In this document: positions 50,900 to 59,677 of the stretch, in pieces | Position numbering within the stretch: position 1 is the first letter of the stretch | Layout of the letters: each line of letters starts with the position of its first letter | NCBI GenBank assembly: GCA_943362175.1 | Contig: CALRIU020000014.1 | Span: forward strand, 70,156-134,155 | Reading direction: 5' to 3' | DNA length: 64,000 nucleotides | Origin: UBA4416 sp943362175 | Lineage (GTDB): Bacteria; Bacteroidota; Bacteroidia; B-17B0; Aurantibacillaceae | Translations under genes and position numbers: made by a program | Notes under the pieces: model-generated | What the model was told of the DNA's origin: nothing | Seen by the model: the letters and a program-made list of their open reading frames with translations, nothing else | Databases searched by the model: none

Positions 50900-52801
50900 T
50901 TAGTTCACGTCTTCAAAGTTCACATCCGTTACCGTGTCGTCACCGCCGGGCTGCTGCTGGTTGCCGGTGTTGGCCTGTTCCGTATGTGCCTGTGAAGTTT
51001 GCTGCGCTTTGTACATGTCTTCGCCGGCGGATGACCAGGCCGTGCTGAGGTCGCTAAGGGACCTGTCGATCCCCGCCATGTCCTGTTGCTGATGTGCATA
51101 TTTTAAAGCGGATAAGGCAGCATCGATCAACGATTTTTTATCGGCAGGAATTTTATCACCGTATTCCTTCAGCTGTTTCTCGGTCTGGAAAATCTGGCTG
51201 TCGGCCAGGTTCATCTTCTCTACGTTTTCTTTCGCTGTTTTGTCTGCTGCTTCGTTCGCTTTCGCATCAGCTTTCATTTTTTCCACTTCTTCCTTACTTA
51301 AACCACTACCGGCTTCCATGCGTATTTTCTGTTCTTTGCCGGTACCTTTGTCTTTGGCACTGACATTCAGGATCCCGTTCGCATCAATGTCGAAGGTGAC
51401 TTCGATTTGCGGGACGCCGCGCGGTGCCGGTGGAATGCCGTCGAGGTTGAAGATACCCAGGCTCTTGTTGTCTTTGGCCATGGACCGGTCGCCCTGCAGG
51501 ACGTGGACCTGTACGCCCGGCTGGTTATCGGCGGCGGTAGAAAACGTTTCCGATTTTTTGGCCGGGATGGTGGTGTTGGATGGAATCAGCGTGGTCATCA
51601 CACCACCCATGGTTTCAATGCCCAGTGAAAGCGGGGTGACATCCAGCAACACCACACCTTTGACATCGCCGGTTAAAATCGCGCCCTGGATAGCGGCACC
51701 GATGGCAACGACTTCATCGGGGTTCACGCTCTTGTTCGGCTTTTTACCAAAGAATTTCTCAACGATCTCCTGTACCTTCGGAATCCGGGTGCTGCCACCC
51801 ACCAGGATCACCTCGTCAATGTCTTTTGCCGTAAGGCCTGCATCTTTTAAGGCCGCTTCACAAGGCTTTAGGCAACGGGCAAATAATGGATCAACAATCT
51901 GCTCGAACTTAGCGCGGCTTACTTTTTTTACCAGGTGCTTAGGCATCCCGTCAACAGCCGTAATGTAGGGCAGATTGATTTCGGTTTCAGTGGCCGACGA
52001 CAATTCCACTTTCGCTTTTTCGGCTGCTTCGCGTAAGCGCTGTAAGGCCATCGCATCTTTGCGCAGGTCGACGTTCTCCTCTTTTTTGAATTCATCGGCC
52101 AACCAGTCAACCACCATCTTATCAAAATCATCACCGCCGAGGTGAGTATCACCGTTAGTTGATTTCACTTCAAAGACGCCGTCGCCTAATTCGAGTACCG
52201 AAATATCGAAGGTGCCGCCCCCCAGGTCAAACACCGCTATCTTTTGGCTCTTATCGCTTTTATCCAGTCCGTAAGCCAATGCAGCCGCAGTAGGCTCATT
52301 TACAATACGGCTCACTTTTAAACCGGCAATCTCACCGGCTTCTTTGGTAGCCTGGCGCTGAGCATCGTTAAAGTACGCCGGTACGGTAATCACGGCCTCG
52401 GTGACGCTTTGTCCCAGGTAATCCTCCGCAATCTTTTTCATTTTCTGCAACACGATCGCAGAAATTTCCTGTGGTGTGTAGAGCTTGCCGTCAATATCAA
52501 TGCGGATGGTGTCGTTGGCGCCACGCACGACCTTGTAGCTGACATGCTCCAGCTCGTTTTGCACCTCGTCGAATTTACGGCCCATAAAACGCTTTACCGA
52601 GCTGATGGTGTTTTTGGGGTTGGTGATGGCCTGCCTCTTTGCCGGATCGCCCACCTTACGTTCTCCATTATTCAGGAATGCAATGACAGATGGCGTGGTG
52701 CGACGGCCTTCCTCATTGGCAATTACTACAGGTTGGTTACCTTCCATGACGGAAACGCAACTGTTTGTAGTTCCTAAGTCAATACCAATAATTTTTCCCA
52801 T
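50900..52801 (-). CDS. dnaK: Molecular chaperone DnaK (Hsp70)
   Basis: 633 residues: IGIDLGTTNSCVSVMEGN at the start, IVNEPTAAALAYGLD, IAVFDLGGGTFDISVLELGDGVFEVKSTNGDTHLGGDD, EVILVGGSTRIPKVQ and the substrate domain DVTPLSLGIETMGGVMT. The C-terminal lid is glutamine/alanine rich and ends TDVNFEDVN. ATP-driven folding chaperone. No dnaJ or grpE next to it, which is common in this phylum. Confidence 0.98.
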   Translation of the reverse strand: MGKIIGIDLGTTNSCVSVMEGNQPVVIANEEGRRTTPSVIAFLNNGERKVGDPAKRQAITNPKNTISSVKRFMGRKFDEVQNELEHVSYKVVRGANDTIRIDIDGKLYTPQEISAIVLQKMKKIAEDYLGQSVTEAVITVPAYFNDAQRQATKEAGEIAGLKVSRIVNEPTAAALAYGLDKSDKSQKIAVFDLGGGTFDISVLELGDGVFEVKSTNGDTHLGGDDFDKMVVDWLADEFKKEENVDLRKDAMALQRLREAAEKAKVELSSATETEINLPYITAVDGMPKHLVKKVSRAKFEQIVDPLFARCLKPCEAALKDAGLTAKDIDEVILVGGSTRIPKVQEIVEKFFGKKPNKSVNPDEVVAIGAAIQGAILTGDVKGVVLLDVTPLSLGIETMGGVMTTLIPSNTTIPAKKSETFSTAADNQPGVQVHVLQGDRSMAKDNKSLGIFNLDGIPPAPRGVPQIEVTFDIDANGILNVSAKDKGTGKEQKIRMEAGSGLSKEEVEKMKADAKANEAADKTAKENVEKMNLADSQIFQTEKQLKEYGDKIPADKKSLIDAALSALKYAHQQQDMAGIDRSLSDLSTAWSSAGEDMYKAQQTSQAHTEQANTGNQQQPGGDDTVTDVNFEDVN

Positions 52802-53205
52802 AACTGTTTGTTTTTTGATGATTAGTTGTATGTATATTTTCGGATCATGTAATCAGTTTTCAAACCGGCCTTTCTCTTTCTCACTTCAAAACACCACTAA
52901 AACCAGTCCTTTTGGCTGGTATCCGGGTTGAATAAAAGAAATGGAAGTTGTCCTACAATTCTACTGATTATATGAGCGCCGGGGCAAACCATTAGTGTTG
53001 GAAATCGTGAATAGAATATTGGATATTATATATTTAACAGAGAAGAGATTAATAGTCAAAGGACAAGCCATTCAAAAGGCTATTTTATTTATGAGGAAAT
53101 TGATATATTTGAAAGCGTCGCAACAGAGTGATAGGTGATAGAGTGTTAAAAACACACGAAAATTCAGGGCGACAGCCATTTCACTAATTTGTAAAACAGA
53201 CTAAA
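52802..53205. other. 404-base intergenic stretch upstream of dnaK
   Basis: AT-rich. It must hold the dnaK promoter (minus strand), but no TAnnTTTG with good spacing was found. No gene recognised. Confidence 0.4.
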
Positions 53206-53895
53206 ATGGCAGATAATTCATCAAGTGAGATCGTTAAAATACTTATTTGGACTACTGATAAGCTATTACAATTAATGGGTATGGATTATCAAACAGGTAA
53301 GGACCGGTATGAAAATATTTTTGGCCCTGCTTTTTTAGAAATGCAGGAGATCCATGAAGGCTATAGTTCTTTGATTAACAAATTAATGGAATTGATACCC
53401 AGTGATATTGATGGAGAGTATGCGCTTATAAATGAATTTGATAGAGAATTAAAACCTGTAAAATATGGTGTTAAGGTAAAAATCGGCTCATACCAGTATT
53501 TAGAAAACAGGCAGGCTGCAATTGAATTGGTGTTAAAAGAGAGAATGCTCAATAACAATTCCCGGATTGAAGCAAGAAACAATTCGGCAGAAATAATTAG
53601 GAAAGCACACAATAAATATGAGAAAAGTTTTTGCTGGGCGATTATAAATTACTTTTTAGGACAATCTATTTTTAGAAATAAAGACGAGGAAGAAAATTTT
53701 CTTGAAAGACTGAAGTCACAGGGATTTCATCAGGAAATTAACACGCCATCTGTATTAATAAAAGATAAGCTTATTTCAGAGAAAGACTCAAGGCAGTCAA
53801 AAAACTATTTAATTCAGGTAAAAGGTGGTTTAGATCAGGCTTTTTTAGAAATTACTCATGCTTATGGACATTTGAAAAGAAATACGTATAAGTAG
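53206..53895 (+). CDS. AT-rich hypothetical protein (229 residues)
   Basis: Soluble and helical: VKILIWTTDKLLQLMGMD, LMELIPSDIDGEYALINEFDREL, AIELVLKERMLNNNSRIEARNNS, EENFLERLKSQGF, ending KNTYK-like NTYK. It is clearly lower in GC than the flanking dnaK and moaA genes, with Ile/Asn/Lys codons ending in A or T, so it is likely acquired. No known domain was recognised; phage or mobile-element origin is possible. Confidence 0.6.
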   Translation: MADNSSSEIVKILIWTTDKLLQLMGMDYQTGKDRYENIFGPAFLEMQEIHEGYSSLINKLMELIPSDIDGEYALINEFDRELKPVKYGVKVKIGSYQYLENRQAAIELVLKERMLNNNSRIEARNNSAEIIRKAHNKYEKSFCWAIINYFLGQSIFRNKDEEENFLERLKSQGFHQEINTPSVLIKDKLISEKDSRQSKNYLIQVKGGLDQAFLEITHAYGHLKRNTYK

Positions 53896-54193
53896 TGAAT
53901 GAGTAACTTTTATATTGAACAATGACTCTCCCGATAGGCTGGCGTTTACATTCACGTATTCATGATGTAACGAAATCAGGGAAATCCGTTTTGGAGTCAA
54001 TTCAACAGTAAGTCAGAGGAAGGCATTAAAGAATAAAGCTCCAAAACTATTCATGTTGTAAAGCATGAATAAACTGTTGAATATCCTATATTTATAGTAG
54101 TGAAAGCGGGGTGGTATTCAACATTTGCTAAATTTACCCTTACGAAATGGCAAGTGTTACAATTACTTTCCATGCTATTTTTTTAAACAGGGT
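53896..54193. other. Intergenic stretch upstream of moaA
   Basis: Contains an inverted repeat TATTCATG/CATGAATA at 54048-54071 (8-base arms, 8-base loop), a possible operator or weak hairpin. No gene recognised. Confidence 0.4.
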
Positions 54194-55180
54194 ATGATAA
54201 CAGACAGCTATGGGCGTGCGATAAATTACCTGCGTTTGGCGGTTACCGACCGCTGTAATCTGCGCTGTACCTATTGCATGCCAAAAGAGGGACTTAACTG
54301 GCTTCCAAGCAAAGAGCTACTGACCAATGAGGAAATGCTGAAGCTCTGCTCTCTGTTCGTGGATATGGGTGTCGACAAGATCCGCCTTACCGGCGGAGAG
54401 CCTTTTGTCCGTAAGGATTTTTTACCACTGCTCGAAGAGTTATCCCAACTAAAAGGACTGCGGGAGCTTTCTTTAACCACGAATGGCTTGCTCACTGCGC
54501 CATTTGTTCCCGAATTAAAACGGCTGGGGATCAGCTCTGTGAACCTGAGCCTCGACACGCTGGATAAAGAGCGATTTGCCCTGATCACCCGTCGTAACAG
54601 CTTCGACCAGGTGATGAAGACCCTGGAGGCACTTTTGGATCATGGCATCGCGGTAAAAATAAATATGGTAGTGATGGAAAACATCAATACCGCCGATATC
54701 ATTCCTATGGTGCGCTTAACCGAAAAATTACCGGTAAGTGTCCGCTTTATCGAGGAAATGCCCTTCAACGGCAGCGACCAGGAAACGTCTCTTCAGTGGG
54801 ATCATTTTCGCATCCTGGAATTGATCCGCGAAGCTTTCCCAACCATTTATAAAACGATTGACCCGCCGCATTCCACAGCCTACAATTACAAAATACCGGA
54901 ACATCGGGGCGAGGTGGGAATCATTGCTGCTTACACACGCTCTTTCTGCGGATCCTGCAACCGGGTGCGCGTTACGCCAACGGGCATGCTGCGTACCTGC
55001 CTGTATGATGCCGGGACGTTCAATATCAAAGAGGCTATGCGCAAAGGGCAATCGGATGAGCTCCTGCAAACGATGATTAAACATGCTATTCTGAACAAGG
55101 CGGAGACCGGCTGGGAGGCAGAAGCGAATGGCTACGGGCAGGACATGGCTCACGAGTCGATGGCAACGATCGGGGGATAG
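54194..55180 (+). CDS. moaA: GTP 3',8-cyclase (molybdopterin biosynthesis)
   Basis: 328 residues, radical SAM: first cluster Cys21, Cys25, Cys28 in DRCNLRCTYC, then RLTGGEPFVRKDF, and the C-terminal cluster FCGSCNRVRVTPTGMLRTC. Converts GTP to 3',8-cyclo-7,8-dihydro-GTP, the first step of Moco synthesis, with MoaC (57530). Start at the ATG at 54194; a TTG 69 bases upstream in frame lacks homology. Confidence 0.97.
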   Translation: MITDSYGRAINYLRLAVTDRCNLRCTYCMPKEGLNWLPSKELLTNEEMLKLCSLFVDMGVDKIRLTGGEPFVRKDFLPLLEELSQLKGLRELSLTTNGLLTAPFVPELKRLGISSVNLSLDTLDKERFALITRRNSFDQVMKTLEALLDHGIAVKINMVVMENINTADIIPMVRLTEKLPVSVRFIEEMPFNGSDQETSLQWDHFRILELIREAFPTIYKTIDPPHSTAYNYKIPEHRGEVGIIAAYTRSFCGSCNRVRVTPTGMLRTCLYDAGTFNIKEAMRKGQSDELLQTMIKHAILNKAETGWEAEANGYGQDMAHESMATIGG

Positions 55181-55232
55181 GAAAAAACAGGTAAAAACAA
55201 TATACATTAATAACCCTATAAAAACAACCCTT

Positions 55233-55706
55233 ATGACTGCAAACATCGGAATTTCGAAAGAGAACACGCAAAAAGTGGCTGATCTGCTGAACAGGCTGCT
55301 GGCTGATGAAAGCGTACTGTACGTGAAGACCCGCAACTTCCACTGGAACGTCACCGGCAAAAACTTTTACGGATTACACATCCTGTTGGAGAAACATTAC
55401 CAGCAACTGGATGAGATGGCAGACGACACGGCAGAGCGTATCCGCCAACTGGGGCATTTTGCCGTAGCGACCATGACTCAGTTTCTGGAGCTGACAAATC
55501 TGGTAGAGGTAAGCCACGGCGACCTGACGGCTGCTACCATGATCGAAGCCCTGGTCAACGATCATGAAACCATCATCCGTACCTTACGCAGCGACGTGAT
55601 AAAAGACGAAGCCTGCAAAGATACGGGCACAGCGGATTTTGCTACGGCCTTGCTGGAGAAGCACGAGAAAATGGCCTGGATGCTGAGAGCGCACCTGGAA
55701 AAATAG
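55233..55706 (+). CDS. Dps family protein (paralogue 2)
   Basis: 157 residues. RNFHWNVTGKNFYGLHILLEKHYQQLDEMADDTAERIRQLG carries the ferroxidase His and Asp/Glu. It is a different branch from the copy at 18882. It lies inside the Moco cluster, 52 bases after moaA, and before the sulfite-oxidase-like gene; reason for the placement is not clear. Start at the ATG at 55233. Confidence 0.93.
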   Translation: MTANIGISKENTQKVADLLNRLLADESVLYVKTRNFHWNVTGKNFYGLHILLEKHYQQLDEMADDTAERIRQLGHFAVATMTQFLELTNLVEVSHGDLTAATMIEALVNDHETIIRTLRSDVIKDEACKDTGTADFATALLEKHEKMAWMLRAHLEK

Positions 55707-55798
55707 GATAACTATTAGGCGATTCACTTAGCGGCAGGCTATCGGTGTTTGTAGCTGCACCGGTATGTCCTGTTGCTTTGCCTAAACCAATCTGAGAA

Positions 55799-56311
55799 AT
55801 GAAGCCACTCATCGTCATCATCATGGTCCTGTCGGGTTCTCTTGCCTATAGCCAGCGTTCTGTGCCGCCAACGGATACTGTATTTGTCACCGGGAAAATT
55901 AAAAAGCAGGTGATGTTCAGGTTGGCGGACCTTGATACCTTTCCGAAATCGCCTATCAGGGACCAGGTGATCTATAACCACAAAGGCGAGATCAAAGACA
56001 CGATTACCGGGATGCGCGGAATACCTTTGAAATTAATCCTTGCACCGGTTGACTATGTGTATGAAAAGCCAAAAGCGCTGAACGAATTTTATGTTGTACT
56101 GACGGCTTCGGATGGCTACAAGGTGGTATTCTCCTGGAATGAGATCTACAATACACCGGCAGGCAACGAATTTTTTATTGTCACCGAAATGAAAGGCAAG
56201 AAGCTGAAACAGATGGAGCAGCGTATTGTGTTTATATCTACGGCTGATCTAAAAACCGGTCGCCGCTACATCAAAGGATTACGCAGCATTGAAATAAAAC
56301 AAGCAGAATAG
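55799..56311 (+). CDS. Sulfite-oxidase-fold protein without molybdenum-binding cysteine
   Basis: 170 residues: signal peptide (1-18, LAYSQ), then the sulfite-oxidase/MsrP-like domain: VFVTGKIKKQVMFRLADLDTFP, GMRGIPLKLILAPVDYVYE, LTASDGYKVVFSWNEIYNTPAGNEFFIV, GRRYIKGLRSIEI. There is no cysteine in the protein, so it cannot hold molybdenum through the usual Cys ligand. It may bind molybdopterin non-catalytically or have lost the cofactor. Followed one base later by moeA. Confidence 0.75.
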   Translation: MKPLIVIIMVLSGSLAYSQRSVPPTDTVFVTGKIKKQVMFRLADLDTFPKSPIRDQVIYNHKGEIKDTITGMRGIPLKLILAPVDYVYEKPKALNEFYVVLTASDGYKVVFSWNEIYNTPAGNEFFIVTEMKGKKLKQMEQRIVFISTADLKTGRRYIKGLRSIEIKQAE

Positions 56312-56312
56312 T

Positions 56313-57521
56313 ATGGATACCATTACCGTAGCACAGGCAGAGGCGATCATTCAATCTCAAGTCAGGGATTTTGGTACAGAGGAAATTCCCTGCGATCTGG
56401 CATTGGGGAGAGTGCTGGCAGAAGACCTGCTGGCCGACCGTGATCTGCCGCCTTTCAACCGGGCAACGGTAGATGGCATTGCCATTGATTACAAAGGGTT
56501 TGAACATGGCAACCGCTCGTTTGAAGTGATGGCCACACAGGCAGCAGGCGACAGGCCCGGGTCCATCAGCGCCGATTATGAGTGCATCGAGATCATGACA
56601 GGGGCTGCCCTCGATAGCTCGGTCGATACGGTGATCCGCTACGAAGACCTGGAGATGAACGCAGGGACCGCCACTATCAAAGTTATGGAGATCAGACAGG
56701 GACAAAACATTCACCTGCGTGGAAAAGATAAAAAAGCGGGCGATGTGGTGGCTCCGGCCGGGAGCCTGGTGACACCTGCCCTGATGGGCCTCGCCGCTTC
56801 CATTGGAAAAACAAAGCTCAAGGTGAAAAAGCTGCCGCGTGTTGCCATCATCACCACAGGCGACGAAATGGTGAGTGCAGACGCCACTCCCACCGACTAC
56901 CAGCTGAGGCGCTCCAACGACATTACCATAAAATCAACGCTCCTGCCCTATCACATCCAGGCCGACCTCTTACACCTGAATGATGATTATACGGTCTTAA
57001 AAGCAGCTTTGGAGGAGTATTTAAAAAGCTATGATGTGCTGCTGATGAGCGGCGGTGTATCGATGGGCAAATTTGATTACGTGCCGGGCGTATTGAACGA
57101 ACTCGTCGTTGAGCAATTGTTCCATAAAGTGCAACAACGGCCCGGGAAACCCTTTTGGTTTGGTACCCATGCCAACAAGGCGTTGGTATTTGCCTTTCCC
57201 GGTAACCCGGTCTCCGTCTTTATGTGCCTGCACCGCTATTTGATTCCCTGGCTGGAAGCTGGCCTGGGTCTTCAACCCAGAGTTCAATATGCCATTTTAA
57301 ACAGCGAAATCAGATTTGGCCCACCGCTTCAGTATTTCGCACAGGTAAAGTTAAGTAGCAACCGTCAGGGGCAGCTGGAAGCGGAACCTGTTGCCGGGAA
57401 TGGCTCCGGCGATTTTTCGGGCTTGATCCATGCCGATGCTTTTATAGAGCTGCCATTGGAGAAAAGCGATTTTAAGGCGGGAGAAGCCTATCGGGTATGG
57501 AAGTTTACGACTCATTTTTAA
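56313..57521 (+). CDS. moeA: Molybdopterin molybdenumtransferase
   Basis: 402 residues with MoeA marks: DLPPFNRATVDGIAI, GQNIHLRGKDKKAGDVV, VAIITTGDEMV, LLMSGGVSMGKFDYV, RPGKPFWFG and FAFPGNPVSVFMCLHRY. It inserts molybdenum into molybdopterin-AMP. Starts one base after the sulfite-oxidase-like gene and runs on into moaC. Confidence 0.97.
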   Translation: MDTITVAQAEAIIQSQVRDFGTEEIPCDLALGRVLAEDLLADRDLPPFNRATVDGIAIDYKGFEHGNRSFEVMATQAAGDRPGSISADYECIEIMTGAALDSSVDTVIRYEDLEMNAGTATIKVMEIRQGQNIHLRGKDKKAGDVVAPAGSLVTPALMGLAASIGKTKLKVKKLPRVAIITTGDEMVSADATPTDYQLRRSNDITIKSTLLPYHIQADLLHLNDDYTVLKAALEEYLKSYDVLLMSGGVSMGKFDYVPGVLNELVVEQLFHKVQQRPGKPFWFGTHANKALVFAFPGNPVSVFMCLHRYLIPWLEAGLGLQPRVQYAILNSEIRFGPPLQYFAQVKLSSNRQGQLEAEPVAGNGSGDFSGLIHADAFIELPLEKSDFKAGEAYRVWKFTTHF

Positions 57522-57529
57522 TTTAAGAC

Positions 57530-58006
57530 ATGACACATTTATCTCACCTCAATAAAAAAGACCAGCCGGCCATTGTGGATGTTACGGCAAAGAACGTCTC
57601 ACGGCGCAAAGCCGTTGCCCGCTGCATTGTGTCAATGCCCGATACTGTCTTGCAGGAACTCCTGGCGGACGAGTTCAAAACCAAAAAGGGGGCTGTGTTC
57701 CAGGTAGCGATCATCGCCGGTATTATGGCTGCTAAAAAAACAGGGGAGCTTATTCCGCTTTGTCATCCCCTGGGTTTGGAAAATTGCGAGATCACTATTG
57801 AGCTGAATAAGCACCGGGAAATAGAAATTTACTGTACCACCAGCGTCGAAGCAAAAACCGGTGTGGAGATGGAAGCCTTAACCGGCGCCTCACTGGCTGC
57901 ACTCACCATTTACGACATGTGCAAGGCGCTAAGCCATGATATTGTGATAAAGGAAATACAACTGATGGAAAAAACAGGAGGGAAACGTGATTTCAAACGA
58001 AGCTAA
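57530..58006 (+). CDS. moaC: Cyclic pyranopterin monophosphate synthase
   Basis: 158 residues: KKGAVFQVAIIAGIMAAKKTGELIPLCHPLGLENCEI, SVEAKTGVEMEALTGASLAALTIYDMCKAL. These are the MoaC catalytic segments (KxxxxxxAxxAGxxAAKxxxxxIPLCHPL). Works with MoaA. It overlaps the next gene by 20 bases. Confidence 0.96.
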   Translation: MTHLSHLNKKDQPAIVDVTAKNVSRRKAVARCIVSMPDTVLQELLADEFKTKKGAVFQVAIIAGIMAAKKTGELIPLCHPLGLENCEITIELNKHREIEIYCTTSVEAKTGVEMEALTGASLAALTIYDMCKALSHDIVIKEIQLMEKTGGKRDFKRS

Positions 58007-58601
58007 TTTACCATTGATAAACGGCTTGGTGCTGGCAGGTGGCAGAAGTACCCGCATGGGTGCGGATAAGGACGTGATGAACTGGCATGGCAAAGAGCAG
58101 CGCTATTATGTGGCGGATCTGCTGAGGCCCTTTTGTAACGAGGTTTTTATTTCCTGCCGCCAGGAACAGGTGGCCAGTATAGATCCGTCTTACAAAGCCT
58201 TGCCCGATACCTTTCTGAACATGGGCCCGACGGGGGGCATTCTGTCAGCGCTGCGCTCACAACGCGACAAAGCCTGGCTGGTGGTGGCCTGTGATCTGCC
58301 CCTGCTCAATGAAGATACCATCCGCTACCTGCTAACAAACAGGAACGGGGCAACGATAGCTACAACCTATGAAAGCCCGCATGACGGACTGCCGGAGCCT
58401 CTCATTACCATTTGGGAGCCGGAGAGCTATCCGCTGTTGCTGAACTTTTTGGGGAAGGGAATGACCTGCCCCAGAAAAGTACTCATGAACAGCGAAACAA
58501 GTATTTTAAAACCCTTACAACCGCAAGCCCTGATGAATGTGAACACACCGGAAGATGCGAAGAAAGCAACAGACGCTTTGCAATCAGGAACAGCGAAATA
58601 A
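57987..58601 (+). CDS. mobA: Molybdenum cofactor guanylyltransferase
   Basis: 204 residues: GLVLAGGRSTRMGADKDVM at the start is the MobA/MobB nucleotide-binding loop, then MGPTGGILSALRS and VACDLPLL (DxD-like). It attaches GMP to molybdopterin. It begins with GTG at 57987 preceded by a strong AGGAGGG, inside moaC; this is the clearest Shine-Dalgarno site in the window. Confidence 0.93.
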   Translation: MISNEANLPLINGLVLAGGRSTRMGADKDVMNWHGKEQRYYVADLLRPFCNEVFISCRQEQVASIDPSYKALPDTFLNMGPTGGILSALRSQRDKAWLVVACDLPLLNEDTIRYLLTNRNGATIATTYESPHDGLPEPLITIWEPESYPLLLNFLGKGMTCPRKVLMNSETSILKPLQPQALMNVNTPEDAKKATDALQSGTAK

Positions 58602-58610
58602 ACAGTAGTC

Positions 58611-59666
58611 ATGAGTCATCAGTTTGAACGGTATACATGCCAGATGAATTTGCCGGGTTTCGGGGAAAGCGCACAACGGCGCCTGCAGAAAGCCAGGGTA
58701 TTGATTGCAGGGATGGGAGGCCTCGGATGTCCGGCAGCACAGTACCTCGTGTCTTCGGGAGTCGGTCAGCTCACCTTGGTGGATGACGATGTGATCACAG
58801 AACGCAATTTGCACCGGCAGATCCTTTACTCGCAGAAAGACATTGGCTTATCCAAAGTAACAGTAGCGGCAGGCGTTTTAAAACAACAGAATCCGGCCGT
58901 TGCTATCACGGCACATCAGGAGAGGATAAGGGCTGCCAATGTCATGGAGGTCATTACCGGCTTTGACCTGGTGATTGATGCCACCGATAATTTTGAAACC
59001 AGATATGTCCTGAACGATGCCTGCGTATTGCTTGGGATCCCCCTGGTGTATGGGGCCATTTACCGGTTTGAAGGGCAGGTAAGTATCTGGAACGTCAAAA
59101 GAGAAGACAATACCTACACCTGCAATTACCGGGATGTGTTCCCGGATGCCGATCAAGCAACTATTCCTGATTGTGCGGAAGGGGGCGTTATTCCTACGCT
59201 GGCAGGCGTGGTAGGCTGCATGCAGGCAAATGAGGCCATTAAGTACCTCACAGGCCATACCGGTATTCTGGCCAACAAGCTCTGGATCCTGAATGTACTG
59301 GATGGGGAAAGCCGCATCATTGCGCTGAAGAAACAAGCCAGGCCGGCCATGAATGCCTTACGGGAAGCGGTACCGGTTGTTACGCTTGATGAGATGCAGG
59401 AGTTCGCCCCTTTCGAGCTGATCGATGTACGAACGGTGGAAGAGCACAAGACCGCCAGCATGGGAGGGATCAATATTCCCGTGGATGAATTGCCGGGGCG
59501 TCTGCATGAATTGCCTTTATCGGATCCCATCTTGCTTTATTGCGCTACCGGCAGGCGCAGCGCCGCTGCCGTGGCATTGATCAAAGAGAAACATCCCGAT
59601 GCCAGGGTCTATTCATTAAAAGGCGGCATCGACTCGAACGATAACTTTTTAAATTATATGACTTAA
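58611..59666 (+). CDS. moeB: MoeB/ThiF E1-like adenylyltransferase with C-terminal rhodanese
   Basis: 351 residues: MGGLGCPAAQYLVSSGVGQLTLVDDDVI (nucleotide loop), DATDNFETRYVLND, IPDCAEGGVIPTLAGVVGCMQANEAIK with the conserved Cys region, and a rhodanese domain at about 245-350 with the active Cys in LLYCATGRRS. The first CxxC zinc pair is altered (TCNYRDVF) and the second is absent, so zinc is probably lost. It adenylates MoaD; no moaD is seen nearby. Confidence 0.9.
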   Translation: MSHQFERYTCQMNLPGFGESAQRRLQKARVLIAGMGGLGCPAAQYLVSSGVGQLTLVDDDVITERNLHRQILYSQKDIGLSKVTVAAGVLKQQNPAVAITAHQERIRAANVMEVITGFDLVIDATDNFETRYVLNDACVLLGIPLVYGAIYRFEGQVSIWNVKREDNTYTCNYRDVFPDADQATIPDCAEGGVIPTLAGVVGCMQANEAIKYLTGHTGILANKLWILNVLDGESRIIALKKQARPAMNALREAVPVVTLDEMQEFAPFELIDVRTVEEHKTASMGGINIPVDELPGRLHELPLSDPILLYCATGRRSAAAVALIKEKHPDARVYSLKGGIDSNDNFLNYMT

Positions 59667-59677
59667 AAAAATAATCT

